From Nocardioides aromaticivorans (GTDB taxonomy: Bacteria > Actinomycetota > Actinomycetes > Propionibacteriales > Nocardioidaceae), in assembly GCF_013408525.1 (NCBI RefSeq), contig NZ_JACBZM010000001.1, forward strand, positions 4,537,001 to 4,601,000: a stretch of DNA of 64,000 nucleotides. The letters run 5' to 3'. A program made the position numbers and the translations under genes. How positions within the stretch are numbered: the first letter of the stretch is position 1; the number at the start of each line of letters is the position of its first letter. Below, piece after piece: positions 36,140 to 43,568 of the stretch. Under the pieces are notes generated by a model, which saw nothing but the letters and a program-made list of their open reading frames with translations, was not told where the DNA came from and made no database searches.

Positions 36140-37154
36140 GGCCGCGCACCGTCGTCAGGTGCTCGGCGACCTCGGCCTCGCTCAGCGTGCGTTCGAGGGT
36201 CAGGTGCGCACGCATCCCGGGGAAGAGCCGGCCGGCGGTCCAGGTGCGCTGGTACGGCGGCGGGTCGAGCAGGAGCAGACGGACACCCTCGGTGACCGGG
36301 ATGTCGCTCGGCGTGCCCTCGTTCCAGATCCACGTGCCGTCCGGAGCGACGAGGTTGAAGACCCCGGCGCCGGCGTACTCGGTGGACGCCTGCGGATCGG
36401 CGCCGGTGCAGGCGGCAATGGCGGCCGCGTCGGGCCGGGCGCCCGGCAGGTGGTCCGGGACGAGCGCCGCAGCGAGCAGGGTGTGCAGCTGGAAGTTGTC
36501 GCCGATGCCGCCCATGGTCATCTCGAAGCCCTTGCCGCTCGGACGGTGGACGACGACGAGTCGCTCCTCGTCGAGCACCTTCAGCGCCGAGAGCAGCCAC
36601 TGGCCCGCGCCGGAGGCTGCGTGCACCTCCGCCAGGACGTCGGTCAGCACCGGTCGCGGAAGCTCGGCCCGGCGTACCTCCTCGTGGCTCAGCACCGCCC
36701 CGGCGGCCCGCTCCCAGAGCGGGAGGGCCCACCAGCCCAGCGCAGCACCGCGCGCGACCGGGTCGTCGGCTCCCCCGACGGCGGCGACGACGGCAGCGGG
36801 CGGGTCGGCGAGGGTCGGCTTGGGGAGGTCCTGCTCCCCCGGCCACCGCCGGCAGAACTCGGCCGCCGCCGCGACGGCCGTCTCGGCCTTGTCGAGAACC
36901 GCCGGCGCGCAGGCGACGGGATCCGCGCCGCGTTCGACGCAGGCACCGACGAGGATGCCGAGCAGGCCGGCCGGCCCGGCGGGCACGGCCGGAAGGGCGG
37001 CTGCCAGCCGGGGGCCGGCAAGGGCGGCCTCCGCATCCGTGGCGTCGCCGAACACCTCGCGGAAGCGGTCGAGGGCCGACAGCGCAGCCTCTCCGTCGCC
37101 CCTGTCGACGGCCGCCTCGAACGCGGCCACGGTGCTGAGGAAGTCACTCGTCAC
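36132..37154 (-). CDS. Hypothetical 340-residue protein, first gene of the pair
   Basis: 340 residues, soluble, no family recognised. The first half (about 1-120) is Ala-rich and helical, like repeats of helical hairpins. The second half (about 185-330) looks like a mixed alpha/beta domain: LKVLDEERLVVVHRPSGKGFEMTMGGIGDNFQLHTLLAAAL and YAGAGVFNLVAPDGTWIWNEGTPSDIPVTEGVRLLLLDPPPYQRTW. No catalytic motif is evident. GTG 37154 lies 7 bases after TAGGTT, so it is leaderless. An earlier in-frame start at 37253 is less likely. It is coupled to the 106-residue gene downstream by an 8-base overlap. Confidence 0.6.
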   Translation of the reverse strand: MTSDFLSTVAAFEAAVDRGDGEAALSALDRFREVFGDATDAEAALAGPRLAAALPAVPAGPAGLLGILVGACVERGADPVACAPAVLDKAETAVAAAAEFCRRWPGEQDLPKPTLADPPAAVVAAVGGADDPVARGAALGWWALPLWERAAGAVLSHEEVRRAELPRPVLTDVLAEVHAASGAGQWLLSALKVLDEERLVVVHRPSGKGFEMTMGGIGDNFQLHTLLAAALVPDHLPGARPDAAAIAACTGADPQASTEYAGAGVFNLVAPDGTWIWNEGTPSDIPVTEGVRLLLLDPPPYQRTWTAGRLFPGMRAHLTLERTLSEAEVAEHLTTVRGHG

Positions 37155-37194
37155 GCGACGAAACCTAGCCCGGACTCCTGGGTGACGCCGATAC

Positions 37195-37662
37195 TCACCG
37201 ACCGAGGTCGATGCCGAAGACCAGCGCGGGCCCGCCGTTCTTGTGGACCTCACGCTCGAGGGTCATGCCGACCCGCGTCGCCACGCCCTGGGATGCGACG
37301 TTGTCGGGGCGGATGATCGCGACCACGTGGTCGACGGCTTCGCCACGAGCGGCGTCCAGGACTCCGGTGGCCGCCTCGGCGGCGTACCCCTGCCGGCGCA
37401 GCGACGAGCGCACGTGCCAACCCGCCTCGACCAGCCACTCCCCCTCGACCTCCTGCATCGTCAGGCCGCAGTCGCCGACGAACTCCCCCTGGTGGGTCTC
37501 GACGACCCAGAGCCCGAACCCGTGCTCGTCGTAGTTGCGCAGGTTCCACTCGATCCACCCGGCGGGGCCGCGGGAGCCGCCGAGCTCCAGGGTGCTGATG
37601 TCCGCCAAGTCGTCCCGGCCCATGGGCCGGAACCGGAGCCGGGCGGTCGGGTCGGGAAGCAC
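37195..37662 (-). CDS. GNAT-family N-acetyltransferase (RimJ/RimL-like)
   Basis: 155 residues from GTG 37662. Acetyl-CoA binding pyrophosphate loop RSSLRRQGYAAEAATGVLDAA (consensus RxxGxG/A, here R-R-Q-G-Y-A), with the preceding GLTMQEVEGEWLVEAGWHV strands and a late DNVASQGVATRVGM motif of RimJ/RimL proteins. It probably acetylates an N-terminal or small-molecule amine. TACCGT lies 6 bases before GTG 37662, favouring a leaderless start over the in-frame GTG at 37689. Unrelated in sequence to the next GNAT. Confidence 0.85.
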   Translation of the reverse strand: MLPDPTARLRFRPMGRDDLADISTLELGGSRGPAGWIEWNLRNYDEHGFGLWVVETHQGEFVGDCGLTMQEVEGEWLVEAGWHVRSSLRRQGYAAEAATGVLDAARGEAVDHVVAIIRPDNVASQGVATRVGMTLEREVHKNGGPALVFGIDLGR

Positions 37663-37701
37663 GCAGACACGGTACGACGGCCGGTGCACCCCGAGCCGTC
37701 G

Positions 37702-38190
37702 TCAGCCGTCGAGGCGCTTCGCCAGCACGAGCTCCCGGCCGTCACCGAGACGGTCGTCTCCCCCGGGCGGCGGGGCGAAGCCGTGGCGCTCGTACAAGGT
37801 GGTCGCGATCGGGTTGTCGCGCATCACCGCGAGCCGCAGGGTGGTGGCGCCCTCGTCCCGGGCCCACTGCTCGACGGCCGCGACGAGCAGGTCCCCCACT
37901 CCCCTGCCGCGGGCCGCGGCCGTCACCCACATCGAGATCAGCTCGACCACACCGGCGTCCTCGCCCGGCACCCCACTGACCATGCCGGCGGGGGTACCGT
38001 CGAGGAGGACGACGTGGTCGCGTGCCCCGGGGATCGACAGGCGGGCCCGCCAGCGCTCCTCCTGGTCGCCCGGGCCGGACCACTCGGCGAGCGTCGCGCC
38101 GAACGCCTCGGGAGCCTCGGCCAGCGCCGCGAGGCGCAGCTCGCGCCACAGCGGCCAGTCGTCCGGGGTCAGCGTGCGCAGCTCGAGCAT
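37702..38190 (-). CDS. GNAT-family N-acetyltransferase
   Basis: 162 residues. The core motif WVTAAARGRGVGDLLVAAVEQWA contains the RGRGVG acetyl-CoA loop, followed by LRLAVMRDNPIATTLYERHGFAP, the usual GNAT beta-6/alpha-4 region. Start ATG 38190 (MLELRTLTPDDW) is standard for the fold; the frame is open upstream to 38271 but overlaps the neighbouring gene. Substrate unknown; its position next to another GNAT and a PPOX flavoprotein gives no pathway. Confidence 0.87.
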   Translation of the reverse strand: MLELRTLTPDDWPLWRELRLAALAEAPEAFGATLAEWSGPGDQEERWRARLSIPGARDHVVLLDGTPAGMVSGVPGEDAGVVELISMWVTAAARGRGVGDLLVAAVEQWARDEGATTLRLAVMRDNPIATTLYERHGFAPPPGGDDRLGDGRELVLAKRLDG

Positions 38191-38239
38191 GCGGCGACTC
38201 TGCCCTGCTCCCCGTCCGGCGGCAACGGAGTTGTGCGCC

Positions 38240-38701
38240 TCACCGCGGTACGACGGCCCGCTGGTCGACATCGGCGTCCTGGTCGAGCACCCACACGTCG
38301 ACCAGGTCGGCGGCGTACAGCCGCAGCCGTGCCGGCGGCGAGACCTGCGCGGCGGTGAAGGCAGGCAGGCCCTGGGCCACCGAACGCTCGTTGAGGACCG
38401 ACAGGTTGTGGTCGAGCAGGTCGTCCGGGCACAGGGCGGCCCGTGCCGTCGCGTAGAGCGCCGCAGCGTTGCCCGGCACGACCGTCGAGTCGAAGACGGT
38501 CAGCGCGATCTCCGGCCGGCTCGCGATCAGCTGCGAGTGGCGCGACCCCGGCCAGGAGAGCCAGAGGATCCGGTCGAGCCCGTCGGGGGCGAACCAGACC
38601 GGGGTGGCCCACGGGCTCCCCTGCTCGTCCGCGGTCGCGATCGTGACGTAGCGGTTGGCGTCCAGCAGCTGGCGTGCGTGTGCGTGGTTGTCGGTGCCCA
38701 T
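38240..38701 (-). CDS. PPOX-class flavin/F420-binding oxidoreductase
   Basis: 153 residues. The split beta-barrel fold of pyridoxamine-5-phosphate-oxidase-like proteins: YVTIATADEQGSPWATPVWFAPDG (18-41) is the conserved first strand pair, IALTVFDSTV follows. Such proteins bind FMN or F420 and reduce or bind diverse small molecules. No partner gene; the stop is 49 bases from the GNAT start and the gene is probably transcribed on its own. The ATG lies 55 bases from the divergent HAD gene start. Confidence 0.82.
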   Translation of the reverse strand: MGTDNHAHARQLLDANRYVTIATADEQGSPWATPVWFAPDGLDRILWLSWPGSRHSQLIASRPEIALTVFDSTVVPGNAAALYATARAALCPDDLLDHNLSVLNERSVAQGLPAFTAAQVSPPARLRLYAADLVDVWVLDQDADVDQRAVVPR

Positions 38702-38756
38702 GCAGGGATCGACCGGACCAGCGGCCCGGACTCACCGCCGCACTAGGGTGGTGCGG

Positions 38757-39572
38757 GTGCTGATCGCGACCGACCTCGACGGGACGCTCGTGCCGGACGG
38801 GGCCACGACGGTGCCGTCGTACACGGCGCAGGTGCTGCGCCGCGCCGACGACGCCGGCGTCCCGGTGGTGTTCGTGACGGCCCGGCCACTGCGGTGGATG
38901 GACCCGTTGTGGCCCCACGTGGGCCGGCACGGGCGGGCGATCGTGTCCAACGGTGCGGTGACCTACGACGCCGGCGCGCGCGAGGTCGTGCACCTCGCGG
39001 GCATCGACGCGGGGACCGGGCTCGCCATCGCCGCCGCGGTGACCGAGGCCGTGCCGAGCGCCAGCTTCGCGCTGGAGTGCCTGGACGGGATGCGGCTGGA
39101 CCCGACCTTCGACGAGCCCGACCCCACTCCCCCGGGCACCCCACGCGGCCCGCTCGACGAGGTCTGGGACGCCACCGCCCTCAAGGTCCTCGTCCGGTAC
39201 GACGACCGGTCGCCCTCTGGGGGCGATCACACCGCCTTCCACGACGCGGTCGAGGAGGCCGTCGGCGACCGCGCGACGGTCACGTGGTCGGTCGCCGGCC
39301 TGGCCGAGATCAGCGCCGTGGGGGTCACGAAGGCCAGCGCACTCACGCGCCTGTGTGAGCGCATGGGCGTCGTCCCCGCTGACGTCGTGGCCTTCGGCGA
39401 CATGCCGAACGACCTCGCGATGCTCAGCTGGGCCGGGACGTCGTATGCGATGGCCGACGCGCACCCCAGCGTGGTCGAGGTCGCCGACCACCTCGCGCCA
39501 CCGTGTGCCGACGAGGGGGTTGCCCGGGTGCTCGCAGGCCTCCTGGACCAGGTGTCCGGCGAGGTCCGATGA
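38757..39572 (+). CDS. HAD-superfamily phosphatase, Cof-type
   Basis: 271 residues. Motif I TDLDGTLVPDG (nucleophile D6, acid/base D8), motif II VFVTARP (about 40-46), and a C-terminal TKASALTRLCERMGV ... AFGDMPNDLAMLSWAG with the GDxxND motif. The C2B cap is between about 85 and 185. It hydrolyses sugar phosphates or flavin/nucleotide phosphates in typical members. GTG 38757 is selected because TAGGGT (38744-38749) ends 7 bases upstream; GTG 38751 is only one base from the box. Confidence 0.9.
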   Translation: MLIATDLDGTLVPDGATTVPSYTAQVLRRADDAGVPVVFVTARPLRWMDPLWPHVGRHGRAIVSNGAVTYDAGAREVVHLAGIDAGTGLAIAAAVTEAVPSASFALECLDGMRLDPTFDEPDPTPPGTPRGPLDEVWDATALKVLVRYDDRSPSGGDHTAFHDAVEEAVGDRATVTWSVAGLAEISAVGVTKASALTRLCERMGVVPADVVAFGDMPNDLAMLSWAGTSYAMADAHPSVVEVADHLAPPCADEGVARVLAGLLDQVSGEVR

Positions 39573-39668
39573 GAAATCCGCTGCCGGCCTGTCGTACCCG
39601 GTGGCGGCCGTTCGTGGACAGGACAGGGGCGGCGGGTCGACGCTACCCATGACGAGGAGGCAAGACAG

Positions 39669-40013
39669 ATGACGCGTTACCTGATCTCGTTCGACGACGG
39701 CTGGATGGACTTCCCGGACTCCGAGCTGCCCGCGGTCACCCGCGACTCGATGGCCGTGGTCGAGGAGGCGCGCGCCGCGGGCGTGTGGGTCTTCGGTGCG
39801 GGGCTGGAGAGCCAGCAGGCGAGCATCGTCGGCACCGACGGCGTGGTGACCGACGGGCCCTACCCGGAGACCAAGGAGGTCATCGGTGGCTTCGCCGTCC
39901 TGGAGGTGGCGACCCGGGAGGAGGCGCTTGCGTGGGCGGCGAAGATCGCTGCCGCCTGCCGGTGCTCCCAGGAGGTGCGGGAGGTCCTGCCGGAGCCCGA
40001 CCTCCAGGACTGA
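39669..40013 (+). CDS. YciI-family protein (DGPF/YCII-related)
   Basis: 114 residues, one YCII-related ferredoxin-like domain: MTRYLISFDDGWMD, EEARAAGVWVFGAGLES, VTDGPYPETKEVIGGFAVLEVATREEALAWAAKIA. The DGPYPETKE motif is characteristic of the DGPF subgroup often near sigma factors, but no ECF sigma gene is adjacent. Strong RBS GAGGAGG 9 bases before ATG. Catalytic role unknown; the His-Asp pair known from YciI is not obvious. Confidence 0.85.
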   Translation: MTRYLISFDDGWMDFPDSELPAVTRDSMAVVEEARAAGVWVFGAGLESQQASIVGTDGVVTDGPYPETKEVIGGFAVLEVATREEALAWAAKIAAACRCSQEVREVLPEPDLQD

Positions 40014-40042
40014 GGCTCGCCGCGTCCTGAGAGGGTGGCGGG

Positions 40043-40684
40043 GTGGACGACGACCTGATCATGGACCGGAGCCCCCTGCCACCCGGCATCGACGAGCGCC
40101 TCGCAGCGCAGCTGGGGTTCATCGCCGAGGTCGACAAGCTGAAGACGATCCTGCGCGCCTCGCCCCTCGCCGCCGCGGACCGCCGCGAGAACGACGCCGA
40201 GCACTCCTGGCACCTCGCGCTCATGGTCATGCTCCTCGCGGAGTACGCGAACGAGCCGATCGACGTCGGCCACGCGATGCGGCTCGTCGTGATCCACGAC
40301 CTCGTCGAGATCTACGCCGGCGACAGCCCCGTCTTCGACCCGGCAGCGGTCGTCGGCCAGCAGGAGCGGGAGGAGGCCGCGGCCGACCGGCTGTTCACGC
40401 TGCTCCCGGACGACCAGGCGAGGTGGATCCGGGCCCTGTGGGACGAGTTCGAGGCCGGCCAGACGCCGGAGGCGCGCTTCTGCAAGGCGATGGACCGGCT
40501 CGAGCCGATGCTGCTCAACTGGGTCAACCGGGGCGGCACCTGGCAGATGCCCGGGGCCAACGAGACGACCGTCCGGGCCCGCGAGGCCGGTGTCGTCGCG
40601 GGATCGACGGTGCTCGGCGGCGCGACCGACGCGCTCGTCACGCACGGGCTCGCCAACGGCTGGATCAGGCCCGCGCCCGAGTAG
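40043..40684 (+). CDS. HD-domain phosphohydrolase (YfbR/HDDC2-like)
   Basis: 213 residues. HD-domain metal ligands are visible in RRENDAEHSWHLALMV (H-S-W-H, about 52-55) and RLVVIHDLVEIYAGD (H-D about 88-89, followed by E-I-Y-A-G-D). This matches the YfbR/HDDC2 5'-deoxynucleotidase group that dephosphorylates dNMPs. GTG 40043 has a weak GAGGGT box 6 bases upstream. It ends 3 bases from the convergent 90-residue gene. Confidence 0.85.
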   Translation: MDDDLIMDRSPLPPGIDERLAAQLGFIAEVDKLKTILRASPLAAADRRENDAEHSWHLALMVMLLAEYANEPIDVGHAMRLVVIHDLVEIYAGDSPVFDPAAVVGQQEREEAAADRLFTLLPDDQARWIRALWDEFEAGQTPEARFCKAMDRLEPMLLNWVNRGGTWQMPGANETTVRAREAGVVAGSTVLGGATDALVTHGLANGWIRPAPE

Positions 40685-40687
40685 CGG

Positions 40688-40960
40688 TCAGCCGCGGGTC
40701 GCCTCGAGCGCGGCCACCAGCTCGTCGAGCGTGCCCTTCGCGGTCTCCGGGACGGAGATCGACATGAACGACGCAAGGACCACCATGACGTCGTACCGGC
40801 CCTCCTTGCCGCGCTTGCCCGGCTTGTGCTTGACCTGGACCTCGCGGAAGGTCGACACCGGGTTCCGGGCGGCCTCGTCGAGGCCGTTGTGGCGGAACTT
40901 CGCGACGGTCGCGCCGTCGTAGACGACGGACTCCCCGTTGAGGCCCTTGAGCTCGATCAC
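40688..40960 (-). CDS. Small protein, function unknown
   Basis: 90 residues, predicted soluble. Beta-rich start MIELKGLNGESVVYDGATVAKFRHNG, a basic loop VKHKPGKRGKEGRYDVMV, and a C-terminal helix. It looks like a small PH-like or DUF4429-like barrel, but I do not assign a family. It lies 38 bases downstream of the 92-residue gene on the same strand, so it may be co-transcribed with it from the promoter in the helR palindrome. Confidence 0.6.
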   Translation of the reverse strand: MIELKGLNGESVVYDGATVAKFRHNGLDEAARNPVSTFREVQVKHKPGKRGKEGRYDVMVVLASFMSISVPETAKGTLDELVAALEATRG

Positions 40961-40998
40961 GCCCCGACCCTAGGGGCGCGTCGGAGACTCCGCAGGCG

Positions 40999-41277
40999 TT
41001 ATGACGAACGGGCCGCGCGGCGGGCCCCCAGCGCCGCGGTGTACGACGCGTCCCTCCCGGCGCCCAGCACGTCGACGAGGTCGGCGACGTCGTCGGCGGT
41101 GAGCTGGAAGGTGCCGGTGCACACGTTGTCGCGCCACAGCGACAGCACGACGACGTCGCGCTCGGTGTGCCAGGCGACTCGCAGCCGGCGGCCCTCACCG
41201 CGGAGGTCGGCGTACGTCTCGCCAGCCCGCGGGAGCGGCATGACGCGCCGTCCGCGGCTCGGCAAGGCCTCTTCCAT
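40999..41277 (-). CDS. Unknown 92-residue protein divergent from helR
   Basis: 92 residues, soluble. Beta-strand pattern ETYADLRGEGRRLRVAWHTERDVVVLSLWRDNVCTGTFQLTADDVADLVDVLG suggests a small mixed alpha/beta domain in its central part; the N-terminus MEEALPSRGRRV is basic. No known family. ATG 41277 is chosen because TTGCGG-17-TATACC ends 6 bases before it, an excellent promoter giving a leaderless mRNA; a shorter form would start at the in-frame ATG 41241. Its -35 box lies at the centre of the palindrome shared with helR, so the two genes should be co-regulated or mutually exclusive. Confidence 0.65.
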   Translation of the reverse strand: MEEALPSRGRRVMPLPRAGETYADLRGEGRRLRVAWHTERDVVVLSLWRDNVCTGTFQLTADDVADLVDVLGAGRDASYTAALGARRAARSS

Positions 41278-41295
41278 TTTCAAGGTATAGCCGAG

Positions 41296-41320
41296 AGGGG
41301 GCCTTGCCGCAAGGCCCCCT
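41296..41320. promoter_or_regulatory. Rifamycin-associated-element-like palindrome in the helR divergent promoter
   Basis: Perfect 25-base inverted repeat AGGGGGCCTTG (41296-41306) CCG CAAGGCCCCCT (41310-41320). Its 19-bp core agrees with my memory of the RAE found upstream of rifamycin resistance genes. TTGCCG (41304-41309, rightward, 19 bases from CAGAAT 41329-41334) and TTGCGG (41312-41307, leftward, 17 bases from TATACC) overlap at its centre, so RNA polymerase can occupy only one direction at a time. Confidence 0.75.
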
Positions 41321-41366
41321 GCGTGCTCCAGAATCACCGGTCCGACCCGACCAACGGAGCTGACAC

Positions 41367-43541
41367 GTGACCCTTGCGCCGACGGCGTTCTCCCTTCCCG
41401 ACCATCTCTCCGCCAAGGCGGACCCCGCGCTCGTCGCCGACGACGAGCGCCACTTCGCGGCCATGGCCGCGAGCCTCGAGACCACCATCGACGACCTCAC
41501 CGCCCGGCTCGACGAGGAGCGCCAGCGCAGCGGTGGCCACGGGCAGGCGGCGATGGACCGCGACCTCGAGGTCCACCGGCTGACCGCGCGGCTGCGCACG
41601 CTGCGCAGGTTCACCCTGGACCTGTGCCTGGGCCGCTTCGTCCGCGAGGATGACCCCGAGCCCGTGTACGTCGGCCGGCTCGGCCTGACCGACGCCGACG
41701 GCACCCGCCTGCTGGTCGACTGGCGCTCGCCGGCCGCGGAGCCGTTCTTCGCCGCGACCCATGCACGGCCGATGGGCCTGGTGAGCCGGCGCCGCTACCG
41801 CTGGACGCTCGGCCGGATCAGCGACTACTGGGACGAGGTGTTCACGGCCGACGGCCTCGAGGGCAACGCCGCCCTGGACGACCAGTCGGCGTTCATCGCC
41901 AGCCTCGGCGCGAGCCGGTCGCCGCGGATGCGCGACGTGCTGAGCACGATCCAGTCCGACCAGGACGCCATCATCCGCGCCTCGTCGCGCGGCGCGCTCG
42001 TCGTCGACGGCGGACCCGGGACGGGCAAGACGGTGGTCGCCCTGCACCGGGCGGCGTACCTGCTCTACGAGGACCCGCGGCTGGGCTCGGGGCGGGGTGG
42101 GGTGCTCTTCGTCGGGCCGCACCAGCCCTATCTCGACTACGTCGCCGATGTGCTCCCGAGCCTCGGCGAGGACGGCGTCCGCACCTGCACCCTCCGCGAC
42201 CTCGTGCCCGGTGGTCGCGACCTCGTGCCCGAGGAGTCCCCGGCCGTCGCGGCCCTCAAGGCGGACGCCCGGATGGTTGCGGCGATCGAGCCCGCGGTCG
42301 CGCTCTACGAGGAGCCGCCCACCGAGGGCGTCGACGTGGAGACCGACGCCGGGGACCTGTGGGTCGGGCGTGCGGAGTGGGCCGAGGCGTTCGGCGCCGT
42401 CGAGCCCGGCACGCCGCACAACGAGGGCCGCGACCAGGTGGTCGAGGCGCTCGTCGAGATCCTCGTCGACAAGTACGACGACGAGGAGGCCCTCTCCCCC
42501 GCGGTCGTCCGGCGTGCCGTGCTCCGTTCCCGCGCCCTCCACGACGTGCTCGGCCGGGCCTGGCCGCTCCTCGACCCATCCGACCTGGTGGGCGACCTGT
42601 GGGAGGTCCCGGCCTACCTGCGCCGGTGTGCTCCCTGGCTCGACGAGGACGAGGTCCGCCTGCTGCGCCGACGCGGCCCTCAGCGCTGGACGGCCGCGGA
42701 CCTGCCGTTGCTCGACGCGGCCCACCGGCGCCTCGGCGATCGCGAGGCGTCGCGTCGCCGGCGACGCCGGGCGGCGGAAGAGGCGGCCGCGAAGGAGGAG
42801 ATGGACCACGTCGTCGACCACCTGATCGCGAACGACGACTCCGAGATGATGCTGATGTCGATGCTGCGCGGCGCGGACCTCCAGGGCGCCCTGGCCGCGC
42901 CCGGTGGTGCCCCCGCCGCCGACCCCGACGCCCTGGCCGGGCCGTTCGCCCACGTCGTGGTCGACGAGGCGCAGGAGCTGACCGACGCCGAGTGGCAGAT
43001 GCTGATCGCCCGCTGCCCGTCGCGGAGCCTCACGATCGTCGGCGACCGCGCGCAGGCGCGACACGGCTTCACGGAGACCTGGGAGGACCGGCTGGCCCGT
43101 GCGGGGATCGACCGGGTGAGCATCGCCTCGCTCACCGTGAACTACCGGACGCCGGAGGAGGTCATGGCCGAGGCCGCCCCGGTGATCCGCGCCGCGCTGC
43201 CGGACGCGAACGTGCCGACGTCCGTGCGCAGCACCGGCATCCCGGTCCGGCGCCTGCCCCGCACCGACCGCGACGCCGTCGTCGCGCGGTGGCAGGAGCA
43301 GCACCCCGAGGGCGTCGCCTGCGTCATCGGCGACCGCACCTTCGTGGCCACCGACCGGGTCCGCTCCCTCGCGCCGGAGCTCACGAAGGGGCTCGAGTTC
43401 GACCTCGTCGTACTGGTCGAGCCGGACGCCTTCGGCGACGGGATCGAGGGCGCCGTCGACCGCTATGTCGCCATGACCCGCGCCACCCAGGAGCTCGTGA
43501 TCCTCTCCGGGGCGAGCGGATCCGGCGAAGGCGTTGCGTGA
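41367..43541 (+). CDS. helR: RNA polymerase recycling motor ATPase HelR (HelD-like, UvrD superfamily 1)
   Basis: 724 residues. N-terminal coiled coil (about 22-85) expected to enter the RNAP secondary channel; conserved VDWRSPAAEPFFAAT (118-132); Walker A GGPGTGKT (215-222); Walker B HVVVDEAQEL (about 525-535); C-terminal motifs LTVNYRTPEEV and TKGLEFDLVVLVEPD ... YVAMTRATQELVIL. HelD-family ATPases free stalled RNA polymerase from DNA; HelR members also displace rifamycins and confer tolerance. GTG 41367 has RBS GGAG (41356-41359). The palindrome at 41296-41320 supports rifamycin-inducible control. Naming as HelR rather than generic HelD depends on that element. Confidence 0.85.
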   Translation: MTLAPTAFSLPDHLSAKADPALVADDERHFAAMAASLETTIDDLTARLDEERQRSGGHGQAAMDRDLEVHRLTARLRTLRRFTLDLCLGRFVREDDPEPVYVGRLGLTDADGTRLLVDWRSPAAEPFFAATHARPMGLVSRRRYRWTLGRISDYWDEVFTADGLEGNAALDDQSAFIASLGASRSPRMRDVLSTIQSDQDAIIRASSRGALVVDGGPGTGKTVVALHRAAYLLYEDPRLGSGRGGVLFVGPHQPYLDYVADVLPSLGEDGVRTCTLRDLVPGGRDLVPEESPAVAALKADARMVAAIEPAVALYEEPPTEGVDVETDAGDLWVGRAEWAEAFGAVEPGTPHNEGRDQVVEALVEILVDKYDDEEALSPAVVRRAVLRSRALHDVLGRAWPLLDPSDLVGDLWEVPAYLRRCAPWLDEDEVRLLRRRGPQRWTAADLPLLDAAHRRLGDREASRRRRRRAAEEAAAKEEMDHVVDHLIANDDSEMMLMSMLRGADLQGALAAPGGAPAADPDALAGPFAHVVVDEAQELTDAEWQMLIARCPSRSLTIVGDRAQARHGFTETWEDRLARAGIDRVSIASLTVNYRTPEEVMAEAAPVIRAALPDANVPTSVRSTGIPVRRLPRTDRDAVVARWQEQHPEGVACVIGDRTFVATDRVRSLAPELTKGLEFDLVVLVEPDAFGDGIEGAVDRYVAMTRATQELVILSGASGSGEGVA

Positions 43542-43568
43542 CCTGCGCCACACTGCCAGCATCGGCCC

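Noticed and set aside
35811..36295. A plus-strand frame with an excellent AAGGAGG before GTG 35811
   Set aside because: It is fully antisense to the coupled 106- and 340-residue genes, has no recognisable fold, and its third positions are less GC-rich than the minus frame.
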